Source of the DNA: Bedellia somnulentella
Taxonomy: Eukaryota > Arthropoda > Insecta > Lepidoptera > Bedelliidae
Length of the DNA: 64,000 nt
Direction of reading: 5' to 3'
NCBI GenBank assembly: GCA_963576735.1
Contig: OY755187.1
Location: 3,472,001 to 3,536,000, forward strand
Shown: piece after piece, positions 47,503 through 59,600 of the stretch
Layout: each line of letters begins with the position of its first letter
Numbering within the stretch: the first letter of the stretch is position 1
Translations under genes and position numbers: made by a program
The notes under the pieces: model-generated
Databases searched by the model: none
What the model saw: the letters and a program-made list of their open reading frames with translations, nothing else
Told to the model about the DNA's origin: nothing

Positions 47503-48881
47503 ACTAGCTGTTCCCCGCGACTTCGTCCGCTTCAATTTGTGTTTTTAAATAAGATATAGTTTTTGTTTTCGTGTTGGAGAAGAACATACTGATTTTCCCC
47601 GCAACCGATCTTGACAACGCGACATATAGTTGGCCGTGTGAAAAACAATCTTAGCCGTAAATATAAAAATGACTACTACAAAATGAAAGTGTATTGAGTA
47701 AGTATCAGGTTTAAAACGATGAGATGTTGAAAGTATATTTCGGATGTATTATTATTATTACACTTTGCTGTATCATACATACATACATACATATAATCAC
47801 GACGTTAATTCCCATTGGGGTGTGCAGAGACTATTGATCGCCACTTCGTACGATCCTGGCAAACCTCTCTAGCATCATCTACACCCATCAATCTTTTCAT
47901 ACATGCTCTTTTATTCTTCATATTTCGGACGCCTGCCTTTTTGAGCACACTCTCAATTTGGTCCAAGTCTGTCAAATCATGCTTCGCAAAAACCAATAAT
48001 ACACTGAATTCTGAATTCTACAGTTCCGTAAAGAGAAGAGATACCAAGAAAACCGTGAAAGCCAAGTTTAAGTATTTATACAAAAACAAAAAAGAAATCA
48101 TACCGCGATGTAAAATATATACAGTTAGCGCCAGCTAATGTAAATTCATGACCACAAAAAGAAATATATTTGTTTCAACGACTATACCTCCAAACATAGA
48201 TGGTAGTACACGAATTTAAATGATGATTTGTTAATCAATATTATATTACTTACAACTATTCCTTATAAGGCTTAAACATAAGCTTCTCGCGCGGGTCACC
48301 TCACCTCGCTCGCCGGCCAGCGCAGCGTCTTGTCTTGCGCTTCATGAACGCGTGTCAATTTTGTTGCCGAGTAATTTCAAAATTGTTTATCTTCTAAGAT
48401 GTTAATTTAAATGAAGTGATTTGAAGGACAATTTTGTTCACAATTAAATACTCTTAATCAACAACACATTTATTTTGATAAGGATTAATATTAGGTTGAT
48501 AAAAAATATGCAAATAATTGGCAATAATTCATTAATTTCGACCAAATTTGATTACCATAAAAATCGTTATAGTGAGTCAATCTTAAAAGGTAGACATATA
48601 CTGTCTTGGACATTTTTTTAGATTGTTTAAAGTAGAATAATTCTTCGATATATACTTTTTGGGTAATTTCAACCGTTTACGAAGCGCATACAACGGAAGC
48701 CTGCAAATATGAATAATTTTCCCCGTTTTTGCAACATCTTTCGCAGATTTTTTGCTCCTATTAGTCGCAGCGTAAAGATATATAGTGGGTAGTTCCTGAG
48801 ATCCTAGGGTTCAAACAAACAAACAAACTCTTCAGCTTTATAATATTATTAGTATATTAGTATTAGTATTATTAGTATAGA
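47503..48881 (-). mobile_element. Helitron with helicase remnant
   Basis: On the - strand it begins tctatactaataatactaat (after an A), then gctgaagagtttgtttgttt, and ends gcggacgaagtcgcggggaa...ctagt. Just before the 3' end (47520-47660) it encodes the motif VI region of a Helitron helicase (FSHGQLYVALSR), which shows descent from an autonomous copy. An RTE-1 fragment is nested at 47780-47975. 48180-48500 is GC-richer and unassigned. Confidence 0.8.
47780..47975 (-). repeat. RTE-1 LINE 3' fragment in the Helitron
   Basis: Encodes [20 protein letters not shown] to PNGN and ends in a (CATA)n tail at 47774-47795. Confidence 0.8.
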
Positions 48882-48898
48882 TTATATTTCACATGATA

Positions 48899-49270
48899 TG
48901 ACATGATAGTCCAGTGGGTAGAACACCCGCCCGAAAACAGAAGGGCGTGAGTTCCAATCCTGGGACGGGCCTACACCAATTTGTCTTTTCTAAAGTCATA
49001 TGTGTGGTTAATTTATCATGGTTGTTAACGGTGAGGGAAAACATCGTGAGGAAACCCACATGGCTGAGTTGTACTTAGTCATGTGACAGTGTATTCGTAC
49101 AAAAACGGCGATAGGCCTGCCCCCTATCACGTGAGTACACTGTCTAAGCAAAACGTGGGTACCTTTCTCTGGAAACTATATGGCGCTTGCCATGTGAGTT
49201 CAGAAGTATTGGTACCTCTGCCAACCCCTTCGGGGATAAGCGGCGTGAATGTTTATGTTATGTTATGTTA
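48899..49270 (+). repeat. SINE-B copy, full length
   Basis: Same head subfamily as at 7774 (acccgcccgaaaacagaagg), full body, and end ggcgtgaatgtttatgttat. Confidence 0.87.
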
Positions 49271-49389
49271 TTATATTTCCGTTTATATATTTTCCATTTA
49301 AGTTTCCTCTAAAGTAGGAAGCTACTGCAGTTATTTAAAATTTGCCTATATACAATCTTGTTTATATTGGCCAAACATAAATATTTACA

Positions 49390-49700
49390 CATACTCACGG
49401 CTTTATTGACTTTGGAGTATGAAAAAATCATCCATTGCCTTTATGTACGATCCTGGAAAACTAGTCGAGGTTCATTTACTTTCATCAATCCTATTTTTCA
49501 TGCTCTTTTATTCTCCACATCTGTATTCATATGTGACCTAACATTAGTATCTACAATCGCTCTATTTAATCTCGAACTCGCACGGAAACTCTGAAACTCA
49601 ACGTTCACGCTACAAATTCCCGAAAGAGCGGCAGACGTACTAATACTTCTAAATATCACGCGACATATTTTTTAACTTGTGTTCAGGGTACCCGCGTTTA
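49390..49700 (-). repeat. Decayed RTE-1 and SINE-B pieces
   Basis: 49390-49575 resembles the RTE-1 end (tgtacgatcctggaaaacta, catgctcttttattc). 49595-49700 resembles the SINE-B 3' part on the - strand (gtactaatacttctaaatat). Confidence 0.55.
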
Positions 49701-49726
49701 TCTTGTGCATTGCATCCAATCGATGC

Positions 49727-50010
49727 AGCTACGAGGAGATCCGTAAAAGAACCGGGGTCACTGACATAGCCCAAAGAATTGCTTAACTTAAGTGGCAATA
49801 GGCGGGACACATTGCACGCAGAACCGACGGTCATTTTGGCTCGAAGGACTTAGTGTGGGTAGGCCTCCCACAAGGTGGAGCAACAACTTGTTAAAAGTCG
49901 CAGGAAGCCGATGGATCAGGGCAGGACAGGACCGGTTGTTGTGGAAATCTTTGGGGGTGGCCTATGTCCGGCAGTGGTCGCCTATTGGCCGATGATGATG
50001 ATGATAGTTG
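49727..50010 (+). repeat. Second RTE-type LINE fragment
   Basis: tgcagctacgaggagatccg, accggggtcactgacatagc, ctcccacaaggtggagcaac, ending gatgatgatgatga. The same element as at 38.7 kb but without the MITE. Confidence 0.75.
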
Positions 50011-50134
50011 GCAGTCCTATAGCCGTTATGTACTACGGTCTTGGTAGTCAGACATGGCCTCCTCAATAGGCTTCAAAGTTTACCACCTTAATAAATCAAC
50101 CACACATATTCCCTGACTCAGTATTTGAACTCTT

Positions 50135-50212
50135 ATATCCACGGCTACAAATCCAAAAAGGGGTATACAGAGCTTTGAGACAAAAAATCTTCAGTCACTT
50201 CCGGAAGTAAAT
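50135..50212 (-). repeat. SINE-A tail fragment
   Basis: tatccacggctacaaatcca, ggggtatacagagct, agtcacttccggaagt. Confidence 0.5.
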
Positions 50213-50524
50213 CATCTCGTAATATTCCCCTTGAGCTATCTAAGTTGTAAACTTCAGAACCTTCATAGCTTTTTAAAATTTTACGCATTGAATATTTCAA
50301 CAATCAAGCGATAACTTTTATATTGTTTTTTTTTCAGTCTGTTACTTAAATTCCCTTTTAGTCTGTAAGTTGTTTTAAGTTAAATTGTTATAGGTGGAGG
50401 TTTTTCATTGGCATTGCATTGTTCACTTTATTATTTAGAAAACTTATACGCTGCAAATCTTCCAAATAAAATATAAATAAAATAAAGTATTCTAATTTGC
50501 TCGTTGATGATGTTTTTCTTGCAG

Positions 50525-50600
50525 AAAGATCCAGTCTGAGGGGGTGGCTCATCAGCCATTCTAAACCGCAATCATGTCCGAAAAAAAGGATTTGGAGAGC
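50525..50600 (+). CDS. TRP exon with start codon
   Basis: Acceptor ttcttgcag; 49 untranslated bases; then the ATG and MSEKKDLES. Donor agc|gtaagt, phase 0. A further 5' noncoding exon must lie upstream of 50524. Confidence 0.85.
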
Positions 50601-53600
50601 GTAAGTTGTATGAATATCAAATGTTTTAAACGCCAGAAAACCCTTTCAGAGACATACATACATATATATACTCACGGCCATAAATCCCAAAAAAGGGTAG
50701 CTAGAGCTTCAGAGCTAAAAACTCCTCAGCCACATTAGGAAGTTCATAGGGGAGAAGTTGGTAGAAATAAAGTCTCGTTGGTGATGGGTCTCCAACCACA
50801 TCGCACAAAAACTACTTAAAAAAGCCCCATACCCTTAGTCACCTTTAACACCCTTGGGTAGAAAGGGGTAGTGGTTTTCTAAGCCGGCACTACACGGCAT
50901 CCCAGAGAGCAGAATATAACGGCATCAAAACTCGATTATCTTTTCTTAAACTAACTAATTCGTTTGTATGGATCACTGGTGAATTTATGGTTTACCATTA
51001 GGGTTGCCTGAAATATTTCATTTCTGATGACTGTCCGACTGATTGCCCGCCGATAAGCATGACAAAAGAAAATATAGAAAAAAAATAGTAATTAAAAAAC
51101 GATTTCAATCAAATAAGTAAGAAAATGTAAAAAAAACAATCCCTTTTATTTATTACCAATATTGATAGAAAGTTGAAGACAAGAAGTTTTGTTGACTTGA
51201 CTAATTATACATTCAAAAATATACTCACGCCATTAGTTCCCATTGGGGCAGGCAGAGAATATCGATCGTCACTTCGTACGATCCTGACAAACCTCTCTAG
51301 CTTCGTTTACATCTATCAATCTTTTTATACATGCTCTTTTATTTTTCATACTACGGACGCCTGCTCTTTTGAGCACACTCTCAATTTGGTCCAAGTGTGT
51401 TCTCCGTAGTAGTCCTCTACTAACATTACCATCCACACTAGCTCTATAGATCCCTTTTACCAATTTTCTATCATCCATCTTTTCTATGTGCCCAAACCAT
51501 CTCGAATTCCTTTATCTATCTTTCTTACAATATCATCTTTCACACCACACTTTTCACGAATAACACTATTTCTCACACGGTCACATAATCTAAATATATC
51601 AGGCTGTGGTATTAATTTAAATATATTTGTAATTGTGAAAATAATGTTTAACTCTCTTACTCTTTCGCCCTTTAATAACCTGAAACAATTCAATAGCATG
51701 AATTTTAATACAAAAAAGATACATTACAGTGAGTTTTTTTATAGCACATTTTTATTTATTTGCCAATATGATTGATTTATACAAAAACCTTTAAAAATAA
51801 AGAAAATAGCATTTATTTTTTCATACATTCCAAACCGTACTCGATTTGCCCATTTTTATAATTTTTCTTGTGTTCTTAGGGTGACCCCGACCTTGAGAAT
51901 GTTCGGAAACCAATGGAGCTGCCTACTTTACCCAAAGCCCTCAACCTTGAAGAAAAGAAGTATCTTCTGGCTGTGGAGAGAGGAGATATGGCTAATGTTC
52001 GCCGGTAAAGTATGGTCTCTTACGATTGTAGATACCAAAATTATTTATCTAAACACTTTATTAACTGTGTAGTGTCGGCTTAGAATAACACTACCCCATT
52101 TCTTCCGGTGGGTGTAGGTAAGAGGCGGCTAACGGAATTGGGGCTTTTAAAGGATTTTTGGGTGATGCGGTTGGAGACCCATCACTAAAATACTTTATTT
52201 TACCATCTTTTCCCACCCAACGTTCCAAAAGAGGCTGGGGAATTTTTAATTCCTTAGCTCTGGCTACCCCTTCTAGGGATTTATAGCCGTGAGTATATGT
52301 ATATGTATGTATGTATTAAATGAGAGTATCGTTTTCATGTAAAAGGCCATGAATAGGGTTAAGTTAGGAGGTTTATAGTTTGATAAATAAATTGTTGCTT
52401 AACTTAACTGGCATGGACACATTGTGCTCAGAATAGAATATGGATAGACCTCCGAAAAGGTGGACTGATGACTCTGAGTAGCACAGGACTGGTGATCTTT
52501 GGGAAGATCTATATCTAGCGGTGGATATCTGTTGGCTCATGGTTGTTATGCTGATGATAAACATAGAAAGAAAAACATTGATAAATACAGTACTATATCA
52601 GAAAATACTGTAAGATAAAGTCTGTTGATGAATAAATAATTCGATACGCAAAGTTTTTTTTTTGTGTTTATTAAGTATTTTTATTCGATTGCAAACACAA
52701 AGATAAAAGACTCATTTGAATATTTTTTATTTAAAATGAATAATTGTAAAGTTATGATTTTTTAAAGATTGTTAAACTTTTGTTCTCAATGAGGTCATCG
52801 ATCGAAAGACTCACTTAGTGACATGCAAATAAAGCGAAATGTTTAATAATAACGATGCTGACTGCCAAAAATTTCACGAATTTGTGATCTCAAATGATAT
52901 TATTACTATATTATAATTATAAAACCTATGATTTTTGATATTTTATTAATAAACTGCAAAAACGAATGTCTTTGAAATGACATTGAAGGTCAAACACTAT
53001 TACAGTTTTTTTGATAAAATAGTGGTCATAATATTTGATTTAATTTCAAGAAAATATAGTTTAAAAACATAACATAACATAAACGTTCACGCCGAATATC
53101 CCCGAAGGGGTTGGCAGAGGTACTAATACTTCTGAACATCACGTGACTTTGTCACCTGGTGTTCAGAGTACCCACGTTTTGCATGGACAGTGTACTCACC
53201 TGATAGGGGGCAGGCCTATCGCCGTTTTGTACGAATACACTGTCACATGACTAAGTACAACTCAGCCATGTGGGTTTCCTCACGATGTTTTCCCTCACCG
53301 TTAGCAACCATGATAAATTAACCACACATATGTCTTTTAGAAAGGACAAATTGGTGTAGGCCCGACCCAGGATTCGAACACTAGTCGCTTGCACGATAAC
53401 CAAGTGTTCTACCCACTGGGCTATCACGGTTGTCTTGTTTAAAAACATGATACCTCGAAATCGTTTTGTAATCAGCATCACTTTCGTAAAACTTTGCATA
53501 CCGGATTATACGTGAAAACGTCGTACAAAACAGCCATAACAGCATTTACAAAACACGTCGCCCCATTTACTTATAATAATAAAAATTACCTACCTATACA

Positions 53601-56600
53601 CACGACAGCATACAGTTCAGCACAGCTTCAGAATTAGAAATTTGTGACGCGTTTTTGGAAGTTCAGTGGGGAAGTTAATAATGGGAAGATTTAGATTAAT
53701 GCTATGCTAACTAAGCCTAAGTCCATGTGCCTTAGCAAAACCACGTTTAAACCACAGTTAATAAAGTTAAATATATCTTTCCAGTATCCTACAAAAAGCC
53801 CACCGAAAAAAGAACTTAGACGTAAACTGCGTAGACTCTTTAGGCCGTGGCGCCCTCACGCTGGCCATTGAGGGTGAGAACATGGAGATGGTAGAACTCC
53901 TCATCATTATGGGTGTGGAAACCAAAGACGCACTGCTGCAGGCCATCAATGCTGAGTTTGTAGAAGCGGTGGAGCTTCTTTTGGAGCATGAGGAGATAAT
54001 TCATAAAGATAATGAGCCTTATGTAAGTACAAACACGTAAATATGGTGGTCTTTTTAAATGGCGTGTAGTGGAGTCTTAGAATGTCACTACCCTTTTTTA
54101 GCTACGGGTGTCGTAAGAGGCGACTAAGGGTATGGGTTTTGAAGTGGTTTTTGGGTGATGCGGTTGGAGACCCATCACTAACGATAATTTGTTTCTACCA
54201 TCGTCTCCCCTATCATCTGATATGGCTTCCAAATGTGGCTGATGGGATTCTAGCTAGGAAGCTGTGAGTCAGTATGTGTATGTATGTATAATTTTTAAAT
54301 GGATTAGTATGGGAAATACCATAACTATATGACATACGAATATGTGTTGTTAGGCATCAAATCATGGATTTTAGTTAAAATTAAATTTATGCACCTTATA
54401 AAGGTTATAAATTTAGGTATCGATGGCTAAGCTTAATTTTACTAACAATGTTGCAATTTAAGTAAAAACGACAATATTATTTCAGAGTTGGCAGAAAGTG
54501 GACCCAAACACAGCTCAGTTCACCCCCGACATTACTCCACTGATGCTGGCGGCTCATCGAAACAACTACGAAATCATCAAAATCCTCCTTGACAGAGGAG
54601 CCACGTTGCCTGACCCTCACGATGTTAAGTAAGTAACTTTAATTACATTGTATATTCGTTTTTTTAACGGAGAATTTTAGTTCATTATCTACTCTTGTTT
54701 ATCGGATACACCTGGTGTGGTGTACATTCTTACCAGTAGGTATTGATTAAACAGTAGTTTGTAGTACTCTAGTGATATGATATGAACACACTATCAAATA
54801 TCTAAGTACAACTTAACTATTTGAGTCTTATTAAGATGTTTTCCCTCACTGATAAAAGGATTGATAAAAAAAAGAACACGTGCAGTGTATTTTTTACATA
54901 AAACTTAAATTGGAACACCTGATTCTATGATATAATTAATATGTGGTATTGGCCTGATATTATTAGAGAAACATAAATGTTTATAAGTTTGTATTTTTAA
55001 CAATGAAATTGATCAATAATATAGTACAATTATTTCAGATGTGGCTGCGACGAATGCATACGAAACTCCACTCAGGACTCCCTCCGTCACTCCCTGGCCC
55101 GTCTGAACGAATACCGCGCGCTGGCATCACCTTCCCTCATCGCTCTATCGTCTACGGATCCGATCCTCACTGCCTTCCAGCTGTCTTGGGAACTCCGGAA
55201 TTTGGCGTTTGCTGAACAGGTATTTAGATTTAGCGTAATATTGATGGAAATGTGATTTGCCTTATTTAAACACACATACAATACATACATATACTCACAG
55301 CTATAAATCCCTAGAAAAGGTAGCCAGAGCTAGGGATTTAGAAATTCCTTAGCCACTTTTGGAAGTTGCGTCGGGAAAAGATGACGAAATAAAGGTTGTT
55401 GGTGATAGGTCTCCAACCGCATCGCGCAAAAATCCCATGAACGCCCCAATACCGTTAGTCGCCTCTTACGTACACCCACCAGAAGAAATGGGGTAGTGCT
55501 ATTCTAAGCACAGCTATTGCACAACACCGCGCGCTGGCTTCACCCTCATCGCTCTATCGTCTCGGACCCGATCCTCACTGCCTTCCAGCTGTCTTGGGAA
55601 CTCCGGAATTTGGCGTTTACTGAACAGGTATTCAGAATACTACACCTGGTTATGTAATTTTAAGTAAATCTTTCTTTAATATTGCATGTTCAAACGAATG
55701 CTGACATCATTTCCAGTTTTGACAGCAATGGACAGTTTTCCAATAATAGGGCTAATAAAGTTACGTGAAAAATTGTACATCCCTTCAGGGTATGTGAGAA
55801 AAATCTGATTGGTAACTGGATTATCAGAATCAGCTATTTAAAACAAAAACCAGAATTAAGAGTAAGATGAGTAAGATGCTGTGTAGTGTCGGCTACCCGA
55901 TTTCTTCCGGTGGGTGTACGTAAGAGGTGACTAACGGTATTGGGGCTTATAAGGGATTTTTGGGCGATGCGGTTGGAGACCCATCACCAAAAACCTTTAT
56001 TTTTACCATATTTTCCCCACTTAACTTTCCAAAAGAGGCTGAGGAATTTCTAATTCCTTAGCTCTGGCTACCCCATCTAGGGATTTATAACCGTGAGTAT
56101 ATGTATGTATGTATGTAAGATGATTAAATGTGAGCTCTAAAAGCGAGTCAAAGCGCCCGAATCAACGATTATTCAGTTTTAATTTGGTGTAGAAATGAAG
56201 AAAAGAATGGTGAAAAGATGGTTGACGGTTGCAGAAAATATAAATAGGTGATAATGTATTGATGGATGTAAACGAAGCTACAACGTACAAAGTGTCGATT
56301 GAAGGTCTCTGCCTACCCCAATGGGAATTAATGGCGTGAGTATATATGTAAGATAATGTTTGATTAACTACTACTTTTCTTCAACTAAGTAGCTCATTGA
56401 TATCATGTCTGAAATAATTGATAGCCTTTTTAAATCTTTACATAACAACATTTGTTTAAAGGAATCAAAAGCCGAATACTTAGAACTTCGCCGTCAATCG
56501 CAAAAGTTTGCAGTGGATCTTCTCGACCAGTCTAGAAGTTCCCAAGAGTTGGCCATCATTCTTAACCATGACCCTGACGCTCCGCCGTTCGAAGAAGGAG

Positions 56601-59600
56601 AACATATGAAATTAGCACGATTGGAACAAGCAATCAACTTTAAACAAAAGAAAGTAAGTAGTACATACATACATACATACATACATATGCTCGCGGCTAT
56701 AAATCCCTAGAAGGGGTAGCCAGAGCTAAGGAATTGGAAATTCCTCAGCCATGTTTGGAAATTTTTGTGGGGAAAAGATGGTAAAATAAAGGTTTTCGGT
56801 GATGGGTCTCCAACCATATCGCCCAAAAATCCCTTAAAAGCTCCAAATCCATTAGTCGCCTCTTACGTACACCCACCGGAAGAAATGGGGTAGTGTTATT
56901 CTATGCCGACACTACACAGTAAGTAAAGTAAGTAGTATGATGTTTTTAAGCCGGTCGGTAGATTTGATAAAGTCTTATGATCTATTTGTTAGTCCATTCG
57001 GTAGAACGACCGTCCATCAAAACAGACAGGCGTGAGTTCAAATCCTGGGTCAGGCTTTCACCGATTTGCCTTTCCCAAAGTAAAATGTGTAGTTAATTTA
57101 TCATGGTTGTTAACGGTGAGGGAAAACATCGTGAGGAAACCCATATGGCTAAGTTGTACTTAGTCATATGACAGTGCTCGTACAAAAAACGGCGATATGC
57201 CTGCCTCCTATCTCGTGAGTACACTGCCCAAGCAAAACGTGGATTCGCTGAACATGGTGACGATAAGGACTCCAATGCAAGAAAATCTTGACTTCCTAAA
57301 CTAAACTTAGACATTAACAATACGTCCTAAGGATCCGTTTGCACTACCCTCGTTTTAAAAATATTTGTCTTAACATACTGTGTAAAATAATTTACTTTTT
57401 TCTTCCAGTTTGTAGCCCACCCAAATATCCAACAACTGCTAGCTTCCCTCTGGTACGAAGGCGTTCCAGGGTTTCGTCGGAAAACCTCGATGGAGAGATT
57501 CATGATCATCGTGAGGGTGGCTCTCCTCTTTCCACTCTACTGTACTCTTTACATGATCGCCCCCAATTGCGCTACTGGGAAGCTGATGAGGAAGCCTTTC
57601 ATGAAGTTTTTGATTCACGCGTCTAGTTATCTGTTCTTTTTATGTAAGTTTTTTAACCTAATTTAAATACATGCATATAATCACGGCTATAAGTACTAAA
57701 AGTGGTAGCCAGAGCCTCAGTATAGGAAAATTCTTAAGCCACTGTTGGAAGTTAAGGGAAACATATTGTAAAATAAATGTTTTTGGTGATTGGTCTCCAA
57801 CCGCATCGCCTAAAAATCACTTATAAAGCCCCGATACCCTTAGTCGCCTCTTACGGTCATCCATGGGAAAAGAAATGGGGTAGCGCTATTCTTAATTAAC
57901 ACTACATAGCATTTTTATGGTAAAAAAGGTAAGCATGAGCTTTAGAATTTGAAGTTGATCAATTATTGTATAAAAAAGTAGGGTTGTTGGTGGGTCTCCA
58001 ATCACTTTTTTCACGATAAATTAAAAAAGTTTCCAACCCCTAAGTGCCTGTTATGGCTACCACTAATCACAATATAAAACCAAATTGTCTGTAGATTAAA
58101 ATTTTGATTTATATATAAGAGTTTTATGCCGCGTCATATACATATACCCGCGACCATAAATTTATACATACATACATATACTCACGCCATTAATTCCCAT
58201 TGGGGTAGGCAGAGACTATCGATCGCCACTTCGTACGATCCTGACAAACCTCTCTAGCTTCGTTTACATCCATCAATCTTTTCATACATGCTCTTTTATT
58301 CTTCATACTTCGGACGCCAGCCTTTTTGAGCACACTCTCAATTTGGTCCAAGTGTGTTCTCCGTGGTCGTCCTCTACTAACATTACCATCCACACTAGCT
58401 CTATAGAGCCCTTTTACCAATTTTCTATCATCCATCCTCTCTATATAAATTTATAATATACCATAATAAGGGGTGACAGAGCTTCAGAGCTAGGAACTCG
58501 TCAGCTACATGAGGAAGTTGATAGGGGACAAGATGGTAGAAATGACGTATCTTTGGCGAAGGGTCTACAACCGCATCGCCCAAAAACCACTTAAAAAAGC
58601 CCCATACCCTTAGATGCCTCTTATGACACCCACATGTACAACGGGGTTGTGAAATTCTAAGCTGGCACTACAAGGCATAAACCCTCACAGCCCCTCCCCC
58701 CACCAAGGGGCTCGAGCCTATATAGGGTGGTTTGGCCATAATCCACCACGCTGGCCATGTGTGGGTTCGCAGACTAACGACTACTATCGTGATAGTAGCC
58801 GGGACCGACGGCTTACCGTGCCCTCCCACCTCAATCCGAATATGTCTAAGGGTTTCTCTGTTTACAGTGATATTGATTCTGGTCTCCCAACGTGCTGAGG
58901 TGCAAGCCATACAACTGTTCGGACCAGAGTGGATGGTGAAGGAGTTAGAAGCTGAACTAAAGAAGCAAAGAGGAAACGGACCTACATATTTGGAAATGGT
59001 TGTTGTTGTATATGTACTTGGTGAGTTTAATATAAGCGAGAAATATATTTCATTAAATGATTAACATAAACAATTAACATACTGCTGTGTAGTGTCGGCT
59101 TAGAATAGCACTACCCCGTTTCTTCCCATGGGTGTATGTAAGAGGCAACTAAGGGTATTGGGGATTTTTAATAGATTTTTGGGCGATTCGGCTGGAGACC
59201 CATCACCAACAACCTTTATTTTACGATCTTTTCCCCACTTTACTTCCAAAAGTGGCTGAGGAATTTATAATTCCTTAGTTCTGGCTACCCCTTCTAGGGA
59301 TTTATAGCCGTGAGTATAAGTATGTATGTATGTATGTAATTAACATAAAGTATGTCTCTGGCTATCTTCGTAGTCAAAATAAAGTTATGTTAATTAGGGT
59401 ATATACCTATACAACGCGAAATTAAAATAATTTTACTTCTTAAAAGTAGCATATGAACAATTTGTATTAGGTAGCAGCCGTGATAGCTCAGTGGGTAGAA
59501 CACCGCTTATCGTGCAGACGAGGAGGGTTCAAATCTCGAGCCTACACAAATTTATCTTTGCTAAAAGACATATATGTGGCCAAGAGACAAAGTTAATGTT

